A stretch of DNA of 64,000 nt from Litoribacillus peritrichatus (lineage in GTDB: Bacteria > Pseudomonadota > Gammaproteobacteria > Pseudomonadales > Litoribrevibacteraceae), in the NCBI RefSeq assembly GCF_039537985.1, contig NZ_BAABBN010000004.1:1054001-1118000 (forward strand), in the 5' to 3' direction. The notes beneath the pieces are model-generated. The model had not been told where the DNA came from, made no database searches, and saw only the letters and a program-made list of their open reading frames with translations. How positions within the stretch are numbered: the stretch's first letter is position 1; every line of letters begins with the position of its first letter. The position numbers were made by a program, and so were the translations under genes. Positions 51,382 through 60,361 of this stretch are shown here, in pieces.

Positions 51382-52167
51382 ATGCAGGTAGTTTCTCATG
51401 CGCAAACGCACGTTGGGTTGATTCGACAAGTGAACGAAGATGCTTGTTTAGAGTTGCCTGAACTTGGGATTTGGGCGGTTGCAGATGGAATGGGTGGTCA
51501 TGCTGCTGGTGACGTAGCAAGTCAGTTGGTGGTTGATGCGGTTAAAACAGCAGTATTAAGTGTTAGAGATGGCGTAGTAACGAAAGAATTGCTCATTGAA
51601 ACGCTTCAGGAAGCCAATGCGTCTCTACAGCGATACAGCCGAGATCAATTAGAAGGCAATACTGCTGGTACAACGGTGGTTGTTCTCTTTTTAGAAAAAA
51701 CACAGTTTCATCTTTTGTGGGTCGGGGACAGCCGAGGGTATATTTTAAGAAATGAATTTCTTAAGCAAACTACCCGTGATCACAGCCAGGTAACTGAAAT
51801 GGTTGAGCAGGGGTTGCTGACAGAAGAGGAGGCTGAGCACCACGAATGTGCAAATGTTATTACTCGGGCAATTGGCGTTGATACTGATGTAGAAGTCGAT
51901 GTTATCAGTGGTGAGTGCTCTCCTGGCGATATTTTTCTGCTTTGTACGGATGGTTTGAATAAAGAAATTCCGGATGTGGAGATCAAGCGTTATCTGCAGG
52001 AAGCCGACGTTATGGAGGCGGGTATGGCATTGCTGCATTCAACCCTCGTATCCGGTGCCAGAGACAATGTAACTTACGTTATTGTTGAGGTAAAAGGCTT
52101 ACAAGAAGATGAATTGGCTAACAATGAAACTGAGAAGACCATCCCAGTTTTGAATAAAACACTTTAA
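51382..52167 (+). CDS. pppA: T6SS-associated PP2C phosphatase PppA
   Basis: A 261-residue PP2C-type Ser/Thr phosphatase that reverses PpkA-dependent threonine phosphorylation. Metal-binding motifs are VNEDAC, VADGMGGHAAGDVAS, GTTVVVLF, LLWVGDSRGY and LLCTDGLNKEI, ending with SGARDNVTYVIV. A short acidic tail follows, with a threonine motif (ETEKTIPVL, T253) like those in TssL and the kinase. The ATG at 51382 is preferred to the TTG at 51376. It is 31 bp after tagF. Confidence 0.94.
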   Translation: MQVVSHAQTHVGLIRQVNEDACLELPELGIWAVADGMGGHAAGDVASQLVVDAVKTAVLSVRDGVVTKELLIETLQEANASLQRYSRDQLEGNTAGTTVVVLFLEKTQFHLLWVGDSRGYILRNEFLKQTTRDHSQVTEMVEQGLLTEEEAEHHECANVITRAIGVDTDVEVDVISGECSPGDIFLLCTDGLNKEIPDVEIKRYLQEADVMEAGMALLHSTLVSGARDNVTYVIVEVKGLQEDELANNETEKTIPVLNKTL

Positions 52168-52257
52168 GACGGGGCACCTTCGATTGTAATTTAGATTCAT
52201 TCGCTTAATATCGGCGATTCATTGCAGGAAGCAATGTTTTATTATTAGGTGAATGTA

Positions 52258-53367
52258 ATGGAATACGAAGAACTACTCGACATAAGTGCTTTAATTGCAC
52301 CAATCTCTGAAGAATCTCCTGTTGGGGTAGACCCCAGGGAAGATATCTCTCCGACTTCTCGTTATTTCACTTTAAAAGATTCCCGTAGTCAGGCTCGTGC
52401 AAATGAGCGAGCATCTTTGGTGGATGATGATTCCATGCAGGCTCTGGTCAACGACTGGCGTCCTATCTATGAGCAAGTGCCTGAAGCGCTCGCCTCAGAA
52501 GGTAAAGATTTGGAATATGTGGCTTGGCTGATTGAAGCTCTGTGTCGCATTCAAGGCTTTGCTGGCCTGGCTGTAGGTTTCCGTTTGGCGAGAGAATTAA
52601 TTGATAAATACTGGGATGCTTTGTATCCACTGCCCGACGAAGATGGGCTTGAAACCCGTATTGCTCCCTTGATTGGCCTGAATGGTTATGAGGGCGAAGG
52701 CTCGCTGATTACGCCTATCGTGAGTATCCCGATTACAGAATTTAACGGTGAAGAATCTTTCGCAACCTGGCAGTACAGCAGAGCGGCTGAAATTGCCTTG
52801 TTGGACGAGGATAAGCAAAGGCAGAAAGCCGATTCAGGCATTGCTTCACTTGAGCAAATAGAGAATGCAGTAAAAACTACGCCTTCCGGTTTTTATGTCT
52901 CGTTGATGGCAGAGCTTGATAGCGCAATCGAAGAGTTTAGATTACTTTCGGATGTGATGGATGCTGCAATGGGTGGCGTACCTCAACCGACAAGCACCAT
53001 CACTAAGAGTCTGGCAAAGTGCCATGAGGCTATTCGGTATCTGGCGGGTGACATCATTGATCAGGCGAGTGCGTCTGTTGAAAGCACCGATGAGTCTGAT
53101 GAACAGGCGTTACCGTCCGGTGACTCTCAAGCCGTTGAGCAAAAGATACCTAAGAAACTGGAAACCCGAGAGCAAGCCGTTCGAATGCTGGAGGAGGTGT
53201 CTGAGTTTTTCCGAAAAACAGAACCCCATTCGCCGATGCCTTATGCGATTGATCAGGTGGTTCGATGGAGTGGTCTTGAGCTTCCAGAACTTTTGCAAGA
53301 GTTGATAGAAGACGGTAATTCCAGAAATAACTATTTTCGTCTGACCGGAATTCCGGTTGGGGATTAG
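52258..53367 (+). CDS. tssA: T6SS assembly protein TssA
   Basis: A 369-residue ImpA-family protein that primes and caps the sheath. The N-terminal ImpA_N motif is SEESPVGVDPREDISPTSRY, then LEYVAWLIEALCRIQGFAGL and FWDALYPLPDE-like sequence (YWDALYPLPDEDGLETR). A Glu/Ser-rich linker (about 265-300) leads to a shorter C-terminal domain (AVRMLEEVSEFFRKTEPHSP). The ATG at 52258 follows AGGTGA; a GTG at 52249 is also in frame. Confidence 0.92.
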   Translation: MEYEELLDISALIAPISEESPVGVDPREDISPTSRYFTLKDSRSQARANERASLVDDDSMQALVNDWRPIYEQVPEALASEGKDLEYVAWLIEALCRIQGFAGLAVGFRLARELIDKYWDALYPLPDEDGLETRIAPLIGLNGYEGEGSLITPIVSIPITEFNGEESFATWQYSRAAEIALLDEDKQRQKADSGIASLEQIENAVKTTPSGFYVSLMAELDSAIEEFRLLSDVMDAAMGGVPQPTSTITKSLAKCHEAIRYLAGDIIDQASASVESTDESDEQALPSGDSQAVEQKIPKKLETREQAVRMLEEVSEFFRKTEPHSPMPYAIDQVVRWSGLELPELLQELIEDGNSRNNYFRLTGIPVGD

Positions 53368-53427
53368 AAAAACAAGCTTAATTTCTTAACTTAAAAGGAT
53401 TTAAGCGTTTATTGAAAGGAGATCAAT

Positions 53428-53928
53428 ATGGAAAGTATTCACAATAAATTATCTCGGGTTCGTAAGCCTAGAGTTCACATTACATATGACGTAGAAACTG
53501 AAGGCGCAGCGGTTAAGAAAGAGTTGCCTTTTGTTGTCGGTGTAATGGGTGATTTCGCAGGTCAGAACACTGAGTCGCTTAAGCCTCTGAAAGAAAGACG
53601 TTTTGTGCAGATTGATCGGGACAATTTCGATGATGTACTTAAGCGCATGAATCCTAAGTTGACATTCAATGTAACGAATAAGCTGGCGGGTGATAATAGT
53701 CAGTTTGCTGTGGATCTGGAATTTAAGTCCATGCAGGATTTTGAGCCTGCAGCGATTGTTAAGCAGATTGAGCCACTGGACAAGCTAATGGCGACACGTA
53801 ACAAGTTGCGTGACTTAATGACTAAAGTTGATCGCTCTGAAGATCTGGAAGATATTCTGGAGCGTGTACTGAATAACACGGACGATTTGCAACAATTGGC
53901 TAACGACCTAAGCGTAGAGGAAAACTAA
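53428..53928 (+). CDS. tssB: T6SS sheath small subunit TssB
   Basis: A 166-residue VipA/ImpB protein. Signature: RKPRVHITYDVETEGAAVKK, LPFVVGVMGDFAG, KERRFVQIDRDNFDDVLKRM and PRVLFEVPN-like (PKLTFNVTNKL), ending LEDILERVLNNTDDLQQL. It forms contractile sheath protomers with TssC, whose gene starts one base after its stop. The ribosome-binding site AAAGGAGAT is strong, as expected for an abundant structural protein. Confidence 0.96.
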   Translation: MESIHNKLSRVRKPRVHITYDVETEGAAVKKELPFVVGVMGDFAGQNTESLKPLKERRFVQIDRDNFDDVLKRMNPKLTFNVTNKLAGDNSQFAVDLEFKSMQDFEPAAIVKQIEPLDKLMATRNKLRDLMTKVDRSEDLEDILERVLNNTDDLQQLANDLSVEEN

Positions 53929-53929
53929 T

Positions 53930-55423
53930 ATGAGCACGGAAGCAGTAGCAGATACTCTTGATGCAAGCACAGAAGAAGCCTCCTCACTTTTGGAGCAGGC
54001 GATTGGTGCAACCAAACAAACAGAAAACTCACGCGCAGAAGAGCTGTTGCGTACACTGACTGAAGAAGCATTAAACGGTACAGTTTCTTGGAACAAGAAT
54101 CTTTCTGTTACTTTTAATGATGCTATCAGTAAGATTGATCGGCTGATCTCTGACCAGTTGTCAGAAGTTATGCACGCGCCTGAATTTCAAAAGTTAGAAG
54201 GCAGCTGGCGTGGTCTGAATCATTTGGTAATGAATTCAGAGACAAATGCGTCTCTTAAAATCCGAATGATCAGTCTGAGTAAGAAAGAATTGTATAAAGA
54301 TCTGAGTAAAGCGGTTGAATTCGATCAGAGCCAGGTCTTTAAGAAGGTTTATGAGTCTGAATTCGGCACCCCAGGTGGCGAACCATATGGCACTCTGATC
54401 GGGGATTATGAGTTCACAAATCACCCGGAAGACATTGAAACATTGACCAACATGTCTAATGTTGCTGCATCTGGCTTCTGTCCGTTTATTTCTGCATCAT
54501 CGCCTGCTTTATTCGGTTTTGATGAGTGGACTGAATTGTCTAAGCCTCGTGATCTTGAAAAAGTATTTGAGTCGCTTGAGTACACTAAATGGCGTTCGTT
54601 CCGTGAGAGCGATGATTCCCGCTTCGTCACCTTGACTATGCCTCGCGTACTTGCTCGCTTACCTTATGGTTCAGCCACTATGCCAGTGGAAGAGTTTGGT
54701 TTTGAAGAGTTTGAAGTTGATGAGAAAACTCAGGTGTCTATAACTGCAGATCACTCGGATTACTGCTGGATGAATGCATCCTATGTGATGGGTGCCCGAA
54801 TGACAGATGCCTATTCCAAGTATGGCTTCTGTACTGCTATTCGTGGTGCTGAAGGTGGCGGTCGAGTCGATAACTTGCCTAGCCATATCTTTACAAGTGA
54901 TGATGGTGACCCGGATCTGAAGTGTCCGACTGAAATTGGCATTACAGACCGTCGTGAAGCAGAACTTGGTAAGCTTGGTTTCCTTCCTTTGTGTCATTAT
55001 AAAAATACAGATTATGCTGTGTTCTTTGGTGCTCAGACGACGCAAAAACCTAGACAGTACGACTCTCCTGAGGCGACAGCGAACGCGGCTATTTCTTCCC
55101 GTTTGCCTTACTTGATGGCAACGAGTCGTTTTGCGCATTACTTGAAAGTAATGGCAAGAGACAAGATTGGTAGCTTCATGGAAGCAGAAGATGTTGAATC
55201 CTGGTTGAATCGTTGGATCTTAAGCTATGTGAATGCTTCTGAAGGCGGTGGTCAGGAAATTCGTGCTAAATACCCACTGGCCGACGCCAAAGTGCAAGTT
55301 AAAGAAATTCCGGGTTCGCCTGGTTCTTACAACGCTGTTGCTTGGTTACGCCCATGGTTACAAATGGAAGAGTTAACTACCTCATTGCGTTTGGTAGCTA
55401 AAATTCCAGAAATCGGCGGCTAG
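53930..55423 (+). CDS. tssC: T6SS sheath large subunit TssC
   Basis: A 497-residue VipB/ImpC protein. Motifs: EFQKLEGSWRGLNHLVMNSE, FDQSQVFKKVYESEFGTPGG, EPYGTLIGDYEF, SRFVTLTMPRVLARLPYG and SRFAHYLKVMARDKIGSF, ending in the C-terminal VQVKEIPGSPGSYNAVAWLR. It is the main sheath component and pairs with TssB. It is translationally coupled to tssB and followed by an unusual 231-bp gap before a second tssC-like gene. Confidence 0.96.
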   Translation: MSTEAVADTLDASTEEASSLLEQAIGATKQTENSRAEELLRTLTEEALNGTVSWNKNLSVTFNDAISKIDRLISDQLSEVMHAPEFQKLEGSWRGLNHLVMNSETNASLKIRMISLSKKELYKDLSKAVEFDQSQVFKKVYESEFGTPGGEPYGTLIGDYEFTNHPEDIETLTNMSNVAASGFCPFISASSPALFGFDEWTELSKPRDLEKVFESLEYTKWRSFRESDDSRFVTLTMPRVLARLPYGSATMPVEEFGFEEFEVDEKTQVSITADHSDYCWMNASYVMGARMTDAYSKYGFCTAIRGAEGGGRVDNLPSHIFTSDDGDPDLKCPTEIGITDRREAELGKLGFLPLCHYKNTDYAVFFGAQTTQKPRQYDSPEATANAAISSRLPYLMATSRFAHYLKVMARDKIGSFMEAEDVESWLNRWILSYVNASEGGGQEIRAKYPLADAKVQVKEIPGSPGSYNAVAWLRPWLQMEELTTSLRLVAKIPEIGG

Positions 55424-55438
55424 TTTTATCGCTGATGC

Positions 55439-55470
55439 TGTTTACGGGTCAATTGTTCGGCCCGTAAACA
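55439..55470 (+). other. Hairpin after tssC
   Basis: TGTTTACGGG and CCCGTAAACA form a perfect 10-bp stem with a 12-base loop, 16 bp after the tssC stop. No T-run follows, so transcription can continue; it may protect the tssB-tssC mRNA 3' end after processing. Confidence 0.6.
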
Positions 55471-55514
55471 TCCTGAATACCAAACTCTCTGTCCGATTTG
55501 AAATCCTTATTTCA

Positions 55515-55574
55515 CTGTACGTACAGAGGTCCCTGATGCTTTGACATCAGAATGTCACCAAAATGAATTTGGTG
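55515..55574 (+). other. Three short dyads upstream of the second tssC
   Basis: In order: CTGTACGTACAG (55515-55526, perfect palindrome), CTGATG-CTTTGA-CATCAG (55533-55550) and CACCAAA-ATGAA-TTTGGTG (55556-55574). Together they give the tssC2 leader a dense secondary structure. None carries a T-run. Confidence 0.5.
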
Positions 55575-55654
55575 TTTGTAATGAATCTGGATTCAATCTC
55601 GAAGTTGGTTTGAACGCAGTGTTTGTTATAAAGGACAAGGATAAGTCTTAAGTA

Positions 55655-57205
55655 ATGTTGAACGCTTTTAATTTTGTGAGTGGGGATGTATTTCAGGACG
55701 AATGTTTCGATCCTGATACCAAGCCAAAAAAACATGGCTTGCCTCGTTATGCAAATACAAACAAATTAGAGCGTTTTCTGGGTGAGAAGCAATCAGTAAG
55801 CGCCTTACTATACTGGCTGGAATACATTGAGCTTGACGAATCGGCTCGTTCAAAAGAAACCATCTTACCGTTAATTTCTCGTGCAATCGCTGACATTGAT
55901 CGACTGATTAATCAGCAGGTTAATGAGATTATCCATCATAAAGAATTTCAGAAACTCGAAGCCAGTTGGCGAGGGGTTCTCTATTTATCAGAGCAAACTG
56001 AAGCCCATGACCGTGAACAAAAGGTTAAGTTAAAGCTTTTGCCGTTATCCTGGCGTGAATTGAGTAAAGACATCAGCCGTGCGATCGACTTTGATCAGAG
56101 TGAATTTTTTAAGCTGGTGTATGGCAGTGAATTTGATATAGCCGGCGGCGAACCTTTTGGCCTATTGGTGGGTGATTATCAAGTTACTCACCGGGCGCGT
56201 CCTGGTGTGGCTTCGAATGATATGGACATTCTTAAAGACATCGCCAGAACATCTGCGGCAGCATTTGCCCCTTTTGTTACTTCTGCAGATCCGTCTTTAT
56301 TTGGCGTGGATCATTTCTCTGAACTGGGTCAGGTCTCAGATATCACGAACCACTTTCAGCAGGTTGAATACATTAAGTGGCGAGCACTGAGAAACATGGA
56401 AGACTCTAAGTTTCTGGGCATTGCCGTACCGCAAATATTGATGCGATCGCCTTATCTGGATAACGGTTCCAGAAAAGAAGGGTTCATTTTTAAAGAAAAG
56501 CTGGCAAAACCAGAAACCGATTACCTCTGGGGAAATTCGGCGTACGCTTTTGCCTCGGTACTTGTACGTGCTTTTACCGAATCCGGTTGGTTTGGTCAGA
56601 TACGAGGTTTGAAGGCGGGGCAATATAATCATGGAATTGTTACTGATTTACCTGTTAGCCAGAAAGAAACCACCAAATACCAGCAAGACAGCAAGCCCTC
56701 TGTCAATGTATTAGTGGGTGACCGGCTAGAGTCTGAACTTTCAGACAACGGTTTTATTCCTTTATCCTCCGTTCCGTATTCAGAATATTGCGCTTATTTC
56801 AGTAATGCATCGGTGCAGCAACCTCCTGTATTTGATAAAGCTGTGGCTAATGTGAATGCCCGTTTATCTTCGATGCTGCAGTACATTATGTGCGTATCCC
56901 GGTTCGCACATTACATTAAGGTGATTGGAAGAGAGAAGGTAGGCAGTTTCCAGTCTGCACAATCTTGTGAGCGTGAGCTGCAAACGTGGTTACATGGATA
57001 TACCACCGCTTCCGACAGTGCTTCAGAAGAAGTCAGAGCCAGATATCCGTTACACGAAGGTCGGATACAGGTCCGGGAAATTCGCGGGCAGCCAGGACGT
57101 TATTATTCAGTCATACAGCTGCAACCCCATTTTCAATTAGATCAAATGGTTTCGAGTATCAAACTTGTTACAGAATTGACGCCTAAGTATCAGTCAACAA
57201 TTTAA
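55655..57205 (+). CDS. Second TssC-family protein (ImpD/TssC2)
   Basis: A 516-residue TssC paralogue. It keeps the family landmarks (EFQKLEASWRGVLYLSEQTE, FDQSEFFKLVYGSEFDIAGG, EPFGLLVGDYQV, SRFAHYIKVIGREKVGSF, ending IQVREIRGQPGRYYSVIQLQ) but differs throughout and has a longer N terminus and insertions. Several T6SS loci carry two TssC genes, the second called ImpD or TssC2; its role is less clear than that of TssC. It starts eight bases before tagJ and has no TssB of its own. It follows a structured 231-bp leader. Confidence 0.88.
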   Translation: MLNAFNFVSGDVFQDECFDPDTKPKKHGLPRYANTNKLERFLGEKQSVSALLYWLEYIELDESARSKETILPLISRAIADIDRLINQQVNEIIHHKEFQKLEASWRGVLYLSEQTEAHDREQKVKLKLLPLSWRELSKDISRAIDFDQSEFFKLVYGSEFDIAGGEPFGLLVGDYQVTHRARPGVASNDMDILKDIARTSAAAFAPFVTSADPSLFGVDHFSELGQVSDITNHFQQVEYIKWRALRNMEDSKFLGIAVPQILMRSPYLDNGSRKEGFIFKEKLAKPETDYLWGNSAYAFASVLVRAFTESGWFGQIRGLKAGQYNHGIVTDLPVSQKETTKYQQDSKPSVNVLVGDRLESELSDNGFIPLSSVPYSEYCAYFSNASVQQPPVFDKAVANVNARLSSMLQYIMCVSRFAHYIKVIGREKVGSFQSAQSCERELQTWLHGYTTASDSASEEVRARYPLHEGRIQVREIRGQPGRYYSVIQLQPHFQLDQMVSSIKLVTELTPKYQSTI

Positions 57206-57213
57206 GGAAAATC

Positions 57214-58026
57214 ATGAAAAACATAAAGGAACTTATCCAACAAGGTAGTCTTGCTGAGGCTTGTGATGTTTTAGAAGCAAAGTTGAAAGACGATCCTTTG
57301 AATACTGACCAGAGAGCGGCTTACATCGAACTATTGTGCATTAAGGGTGATCTCGAAAAAGCAGATAATCAACTGGACATGATGGTTCGTCAGAACCCGG
57401 ATTTCTTAGTGGGCGCAGTCAATCTTCGTCAGTTGATTCGTGCCATGCAGTCACGTATTGATTTTTATAATGGCGGAGACAGCGCGTCAATTTTCTTTGA
57501 GGCGGATTCTCAGTTAGAAACGTTGCTGAACCTTCGTTTAGCTTTAAAAGCGAATGACTTTGCTGAAGCTGAAAAGCTGGCAGGTCAACTGGAAGCATTG
57601 CGTGAACCTACTGCCATTCAAATTAATGGCGAAACTCAAACAGACGTTCGTGATTTGGATGACAGCCTGGGCGGTTTTATCGAGCTTTTCGGCACGGACG
57701 GTAAATATTATTTGGCGAAATTCTCAGACATCGAATTCCTCGAATTAAAGCAGCCTGAATCTATGATTGAGATGGTGCTTCGTCGAATCGAAGTGAGCAT
57801 CAAGAATGGCCCAAGTGGCGAAGCTTTTCTTCCTATCGTTTATACAGAAAGTACTACCGAAGCTGAACGCTTGGGCCGTGAAAGCGATTGGAATGAATTA
57901 GCGCCCCAGTTATTTACCGGACTGGGACAGAAAATGTGGTTGGTCGGTGATCAGGCAATTTCTATAGCGGATGTTCGTAGTATCTCTGCTGTTGAAGTGA
58001 CTGAAGAACAAGAAGAAATTGCTTAG
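57214..58026 (+). CDS. tagJ: T6SS accessory protein TagJ (ImpE)
   Basis: A 270-residue TPR-like protein, helical, that binds the N terminus of TssB in other systems and may help recycle or regulate the sheath. Motifs: IKELIQQGSLAEACDVLEAK, DPLNTDQRAAYIELLCIKGD, MVRQNPDFLVGAVNLRQLIR at the start, and LGGFIELFGTDGKYYLAKFS and FLPIVYTEST in the C-terminal domain. It is usually found in kinase-containing T6SS loci such as H1. It lies between tssC2 and tssE. Confidence 0.92.
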   Translation: MKNIKELIQQGSLAEACDVLEAKLKDDPLNTDQRAAYIELLCIKGDLEKADNQLDMMVRQNPDFLVGAVNLRQLIRAMQSRIDFYNGGDSASIFFEADSQLETLLNLRLALKANDFAEAEKLAGQLEALREPTAIQINGETQTDVRDLDDSLGGFIELFGTDGKYYLAKFSDIEFLELKQPESMIEMVLRRIEVSIKNGPSGEAFLPIVYTESTTEAERLGRESDWNELAPQLFTGLGQKMWLVGDQAISIADVRSISAVEVTEEQEEIA

Positions 58027-58046
58027 TTTTATAGGTTAGGTCGTAC

Positions 58047-58532
58047 GTGGATAAGAAACAGCCGCTTCAAATGTCAATCCTGGACCGACTCATCGATGAG
58101 TCGCCGGGATTCAGTGATTCTCCAAGAGCCAGGAGAGGTGCTGATATTAAGAAGCTTCGGCAGAGTGTTCGCAGGGATCTAGAGAACCTGTTGAACTCGA
58201 AAGTCCAGTGGCACGTTTGGCCTGAGGCGTATTCCGAGCTAGACCTTAGTCTTTTGAATTATGGTTTGCCTGACTTTTCCAGTATGGCTATGGATTCTTT
58301 AGATGGCAGGCAGGCTTTGTGTTATCGAATCGAACAAACTATCCGTCAGTTTGAGCCGCGCTTCATTGATGTGGATGTCACTCTGCTTGATGAAGAGCAG
58401 CCACTGGATCGAATTTTAAAAATACGAATAGATGCTTTGCTGTATGCGGACCCAATTCCGGAACCGATCACGTTCGATTCCGAAATTGAGCCTGTTCATT
58501 TAGGATTGAAAGTAAGGGATTCTCTGATATGA
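58047..58532 (+). CDS. tssE: T6SS baseplate protein TssE
   Basis: A 161-residue gp25-like wedge protein. Motifs: MSILDRLIDESPGF near the start, RRDLENLLNSKVQWHVWPEA and LLNYGLPDFSSMAMDSLDGR, then IEQTIRQFEPRFIDVDVTLL. The annotated start is GTG at 58047; an ATG eight codons later would also keep the family core. It overlaps tssF by four bases (ATGA). Confidence 0.93.
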   Translation: MDKKQPLQMSILDRLIDESPGFSDSPRARRGADIKKLRQSVRRDLENLLNSKVQWHVWPEAYSELDLSLLNYGLPDFSSMAMDSLDGRQALCYRIEQTIRQFEPRFIDVDVTLLDEEQPLDRILKIRIDALLYADPIPEPITFDSEIEPVHLGLKVRDSLI

Positions 58533-60361
58533 ATGACGAATTTTTAAAGTACTACAACAGAGAGTTGACCTACATTCGACGGATGGGGGCTGAGTTTGCC
58601 GAACAATACCCCAAAATTGCCGGACGCCTAAGAATCAGCGATGAGAACATTGAAGATCCGCATGTTTCTCGTTTGGTTGAGTCATTTTCTTTGCTTACCG
58701 CTCAGATACGTCAGAAGCTGGATGATAGTTTTCCTGAGATGACGGATGCGTTATTGGGACAAATGTATCCTGATTATCAAGCTCCGATTCCTTCGATGTC
58801 TGTGGTGAAAATGACTACTCAAAACCTGTCGACTGATGGCTATAAATTACCGAAGGGCAGTCAAATTGAAACTCAGGTGAAGGGGCTGAAACCTTGTACT
58901 TTTGAAACTTGTTATGAAACCAAGTTATGGCCTGTGGAAGTGGCGAGTGCAGAATTTAAGAATGCACCGTTTAATGCCCCAAAACCCAAAAGCTTGACTC
59001 CGGCAAGAGCGGTTATCAAGCTAACACTTGCTTGTGAATTTGATAACACGGAGTTTGGTGAGCTGGGTCTGGATTCCTTGCGTTTTTACATCAACGGTCA
59101 GACTCACCAGGTGTATTCTCTGTATGAGTTAATTTGTCGTCATACCCTTGAAATTGGCATTGCGCCGACAGGACAGCCAGAAAACATCAGAACGCTTTTG
59201 CCGCGTCACATTAAGGCGGTTGGGTTTGATGATGAGCATCAGGTGTTGCCTTATTCTAAAAGAAGTGTGCCTGGCTATCGGTTATTGGCTGAGCAATTTC
59301 TTTTTCCTGAGAAATTTTTGTTTTTTGAACTGAGTGATCTGGACCCTGCCTGGGTTGGTGTTGAAGATAAACTCGATATTTATTTATACCTTGCTGAAGG
59401 CTCTGAAGAGCTGGAGCATCATGTAACCGCAGATAACTTGCTGCTGGGTTGCACACCTATCATTAATTTGTTTGAACAAAGCATGGAGCCTGTTCGACTG
59501 GAGACATCTCAGTACGAATATCGTCTAGCACCTCAATATCAAGATGCAGACATATGTGAAGTCATTGCCATTAAAGAAGTAAATGCTTTCGATGCTCATG
59601 GTGAAAAAATCAAGTTAAACCCGTTTTACGCGCAAGGGCATCCTAGCTACCTGGAGCAAGATGATGTTTTCTGGCATAGCCGGCGCGAGTTTGCTGATTG
59701 GGCCGGAGGTCATTCGGAATCCGGTACTGAGCTGTATTTATCCGTAGTAGACCGAAAGTTCAAAGGCGCAAGCATTCAGGAGCAAGAGAAAAACTGGGTG
59801 TTACAGACTCGGGCATTGTGCAGTAATCGTAACTTGCCTTCTCATTTGCCGTTCGGTGGGGGAGAACCCAAGATGGGCGTTAAAGAACATGCGGATCTTA
59901 TTAAAGAAGTTCGCTGTTTAACGGCCCCGACAAACTCGGTTCGGCCTGCATTGCATGAAAATACTCGTTGGCAGTTAGTGAATCATTTAAGTTTGAACCA
60001 CTTCACCGGGGATGATGCATTACAGCGATTGAAAGAGACGCTTAGATTGTACGACTTTAAGTGCTCTCCTGAAAATAAAGCACTTATTGATGGTATTTGT
60101 GGTTTATCGATAACGCCGGGATCGGCAAGAGTAAATCAAGATGGCCGAGTCGCAATTTGCAGCGGAAGTAATATTTTCATTGAGTTTACTGAGTCTGCAT
60201 TCGCAGGCAGTGGAATTTATTTTTTCTCCTGCATTTTAGATGCGTTTTTCTCTCAGTACGCAGCGATTAACAGCTTTACACGACTCACGGTTAAGTTCAG
60301 GGGGCAAGATCGTCCTTACCATCAGTGGAATGCTCGCGTAGGGCGGAGACCCTTGCTATGA
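58529..60361 (+). CDS. tssF: T6SS baseplate protein TssF
   Basis: A 610-residue ImpG/VasA protein. It begins NDEFLKYYNRELTYIRRMGA, then FAEQYPKIAGRLRISDENIE and EDPHVSRLVESFSLLTAQIR, and near the end RPALHENTRWQLVNHLSLNH. TssF and TssG with TssE and TssK build the baseplate wedge. It overlaps tssE and tssG by four bases on each side, so the three are translationally coupled. Confidence 0.96.
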   Translation: MNDEFLKYYNRELTYIRRMGAEFAEQYPKIAGRLRISDENIEDPHVSRLVESFSLLTAQIRQKLDDSFPEMTDALLGQMYPDYQAPIPSMSVVKMTTQNLSTDGYKLPKGSQIETQVKGLKPCTFETCYETKLWPVEVASAEFKNAPFNAPKPKSLTPARAVIKLTLACEFDNTEFGELGLDSLRFYINGQTHQVYSLYELICRHTLEIGIAPTGQPENIRTLLPRHIKAVGFDDEHQVLPYSKRSVPGYRLLAEQFLFPEKFLFFELSDLDPAWVGVEDKLDIYLYLAEGSEELEHHVTADNLLLGCTPIINLFEQSMEPVRLETSQYEYRLAPQYQDADICEVIAIKEVNAFDAHGEKIKLNPFYAQGHPSYLEQDDVFWHSRREFADWAGGHSESGTELYLSVVDRKFKGASIQEQEKNWVLQTRALCSNRNLPSHLPFGGGEPKMGVKEHADLIKEVRCLTAPTNSVRPALHENTRWQLVNHLSLNHFTGDDALQRLKETLRLYDFKCSPENKALIDGICGLSITPGSARVNQDGRVAICSGSNIFIEFTESAFAGSGIYFFSCILDAFFSQYAAINSFTRLTVKFRGQDRPYHQWNARVGRRPLL

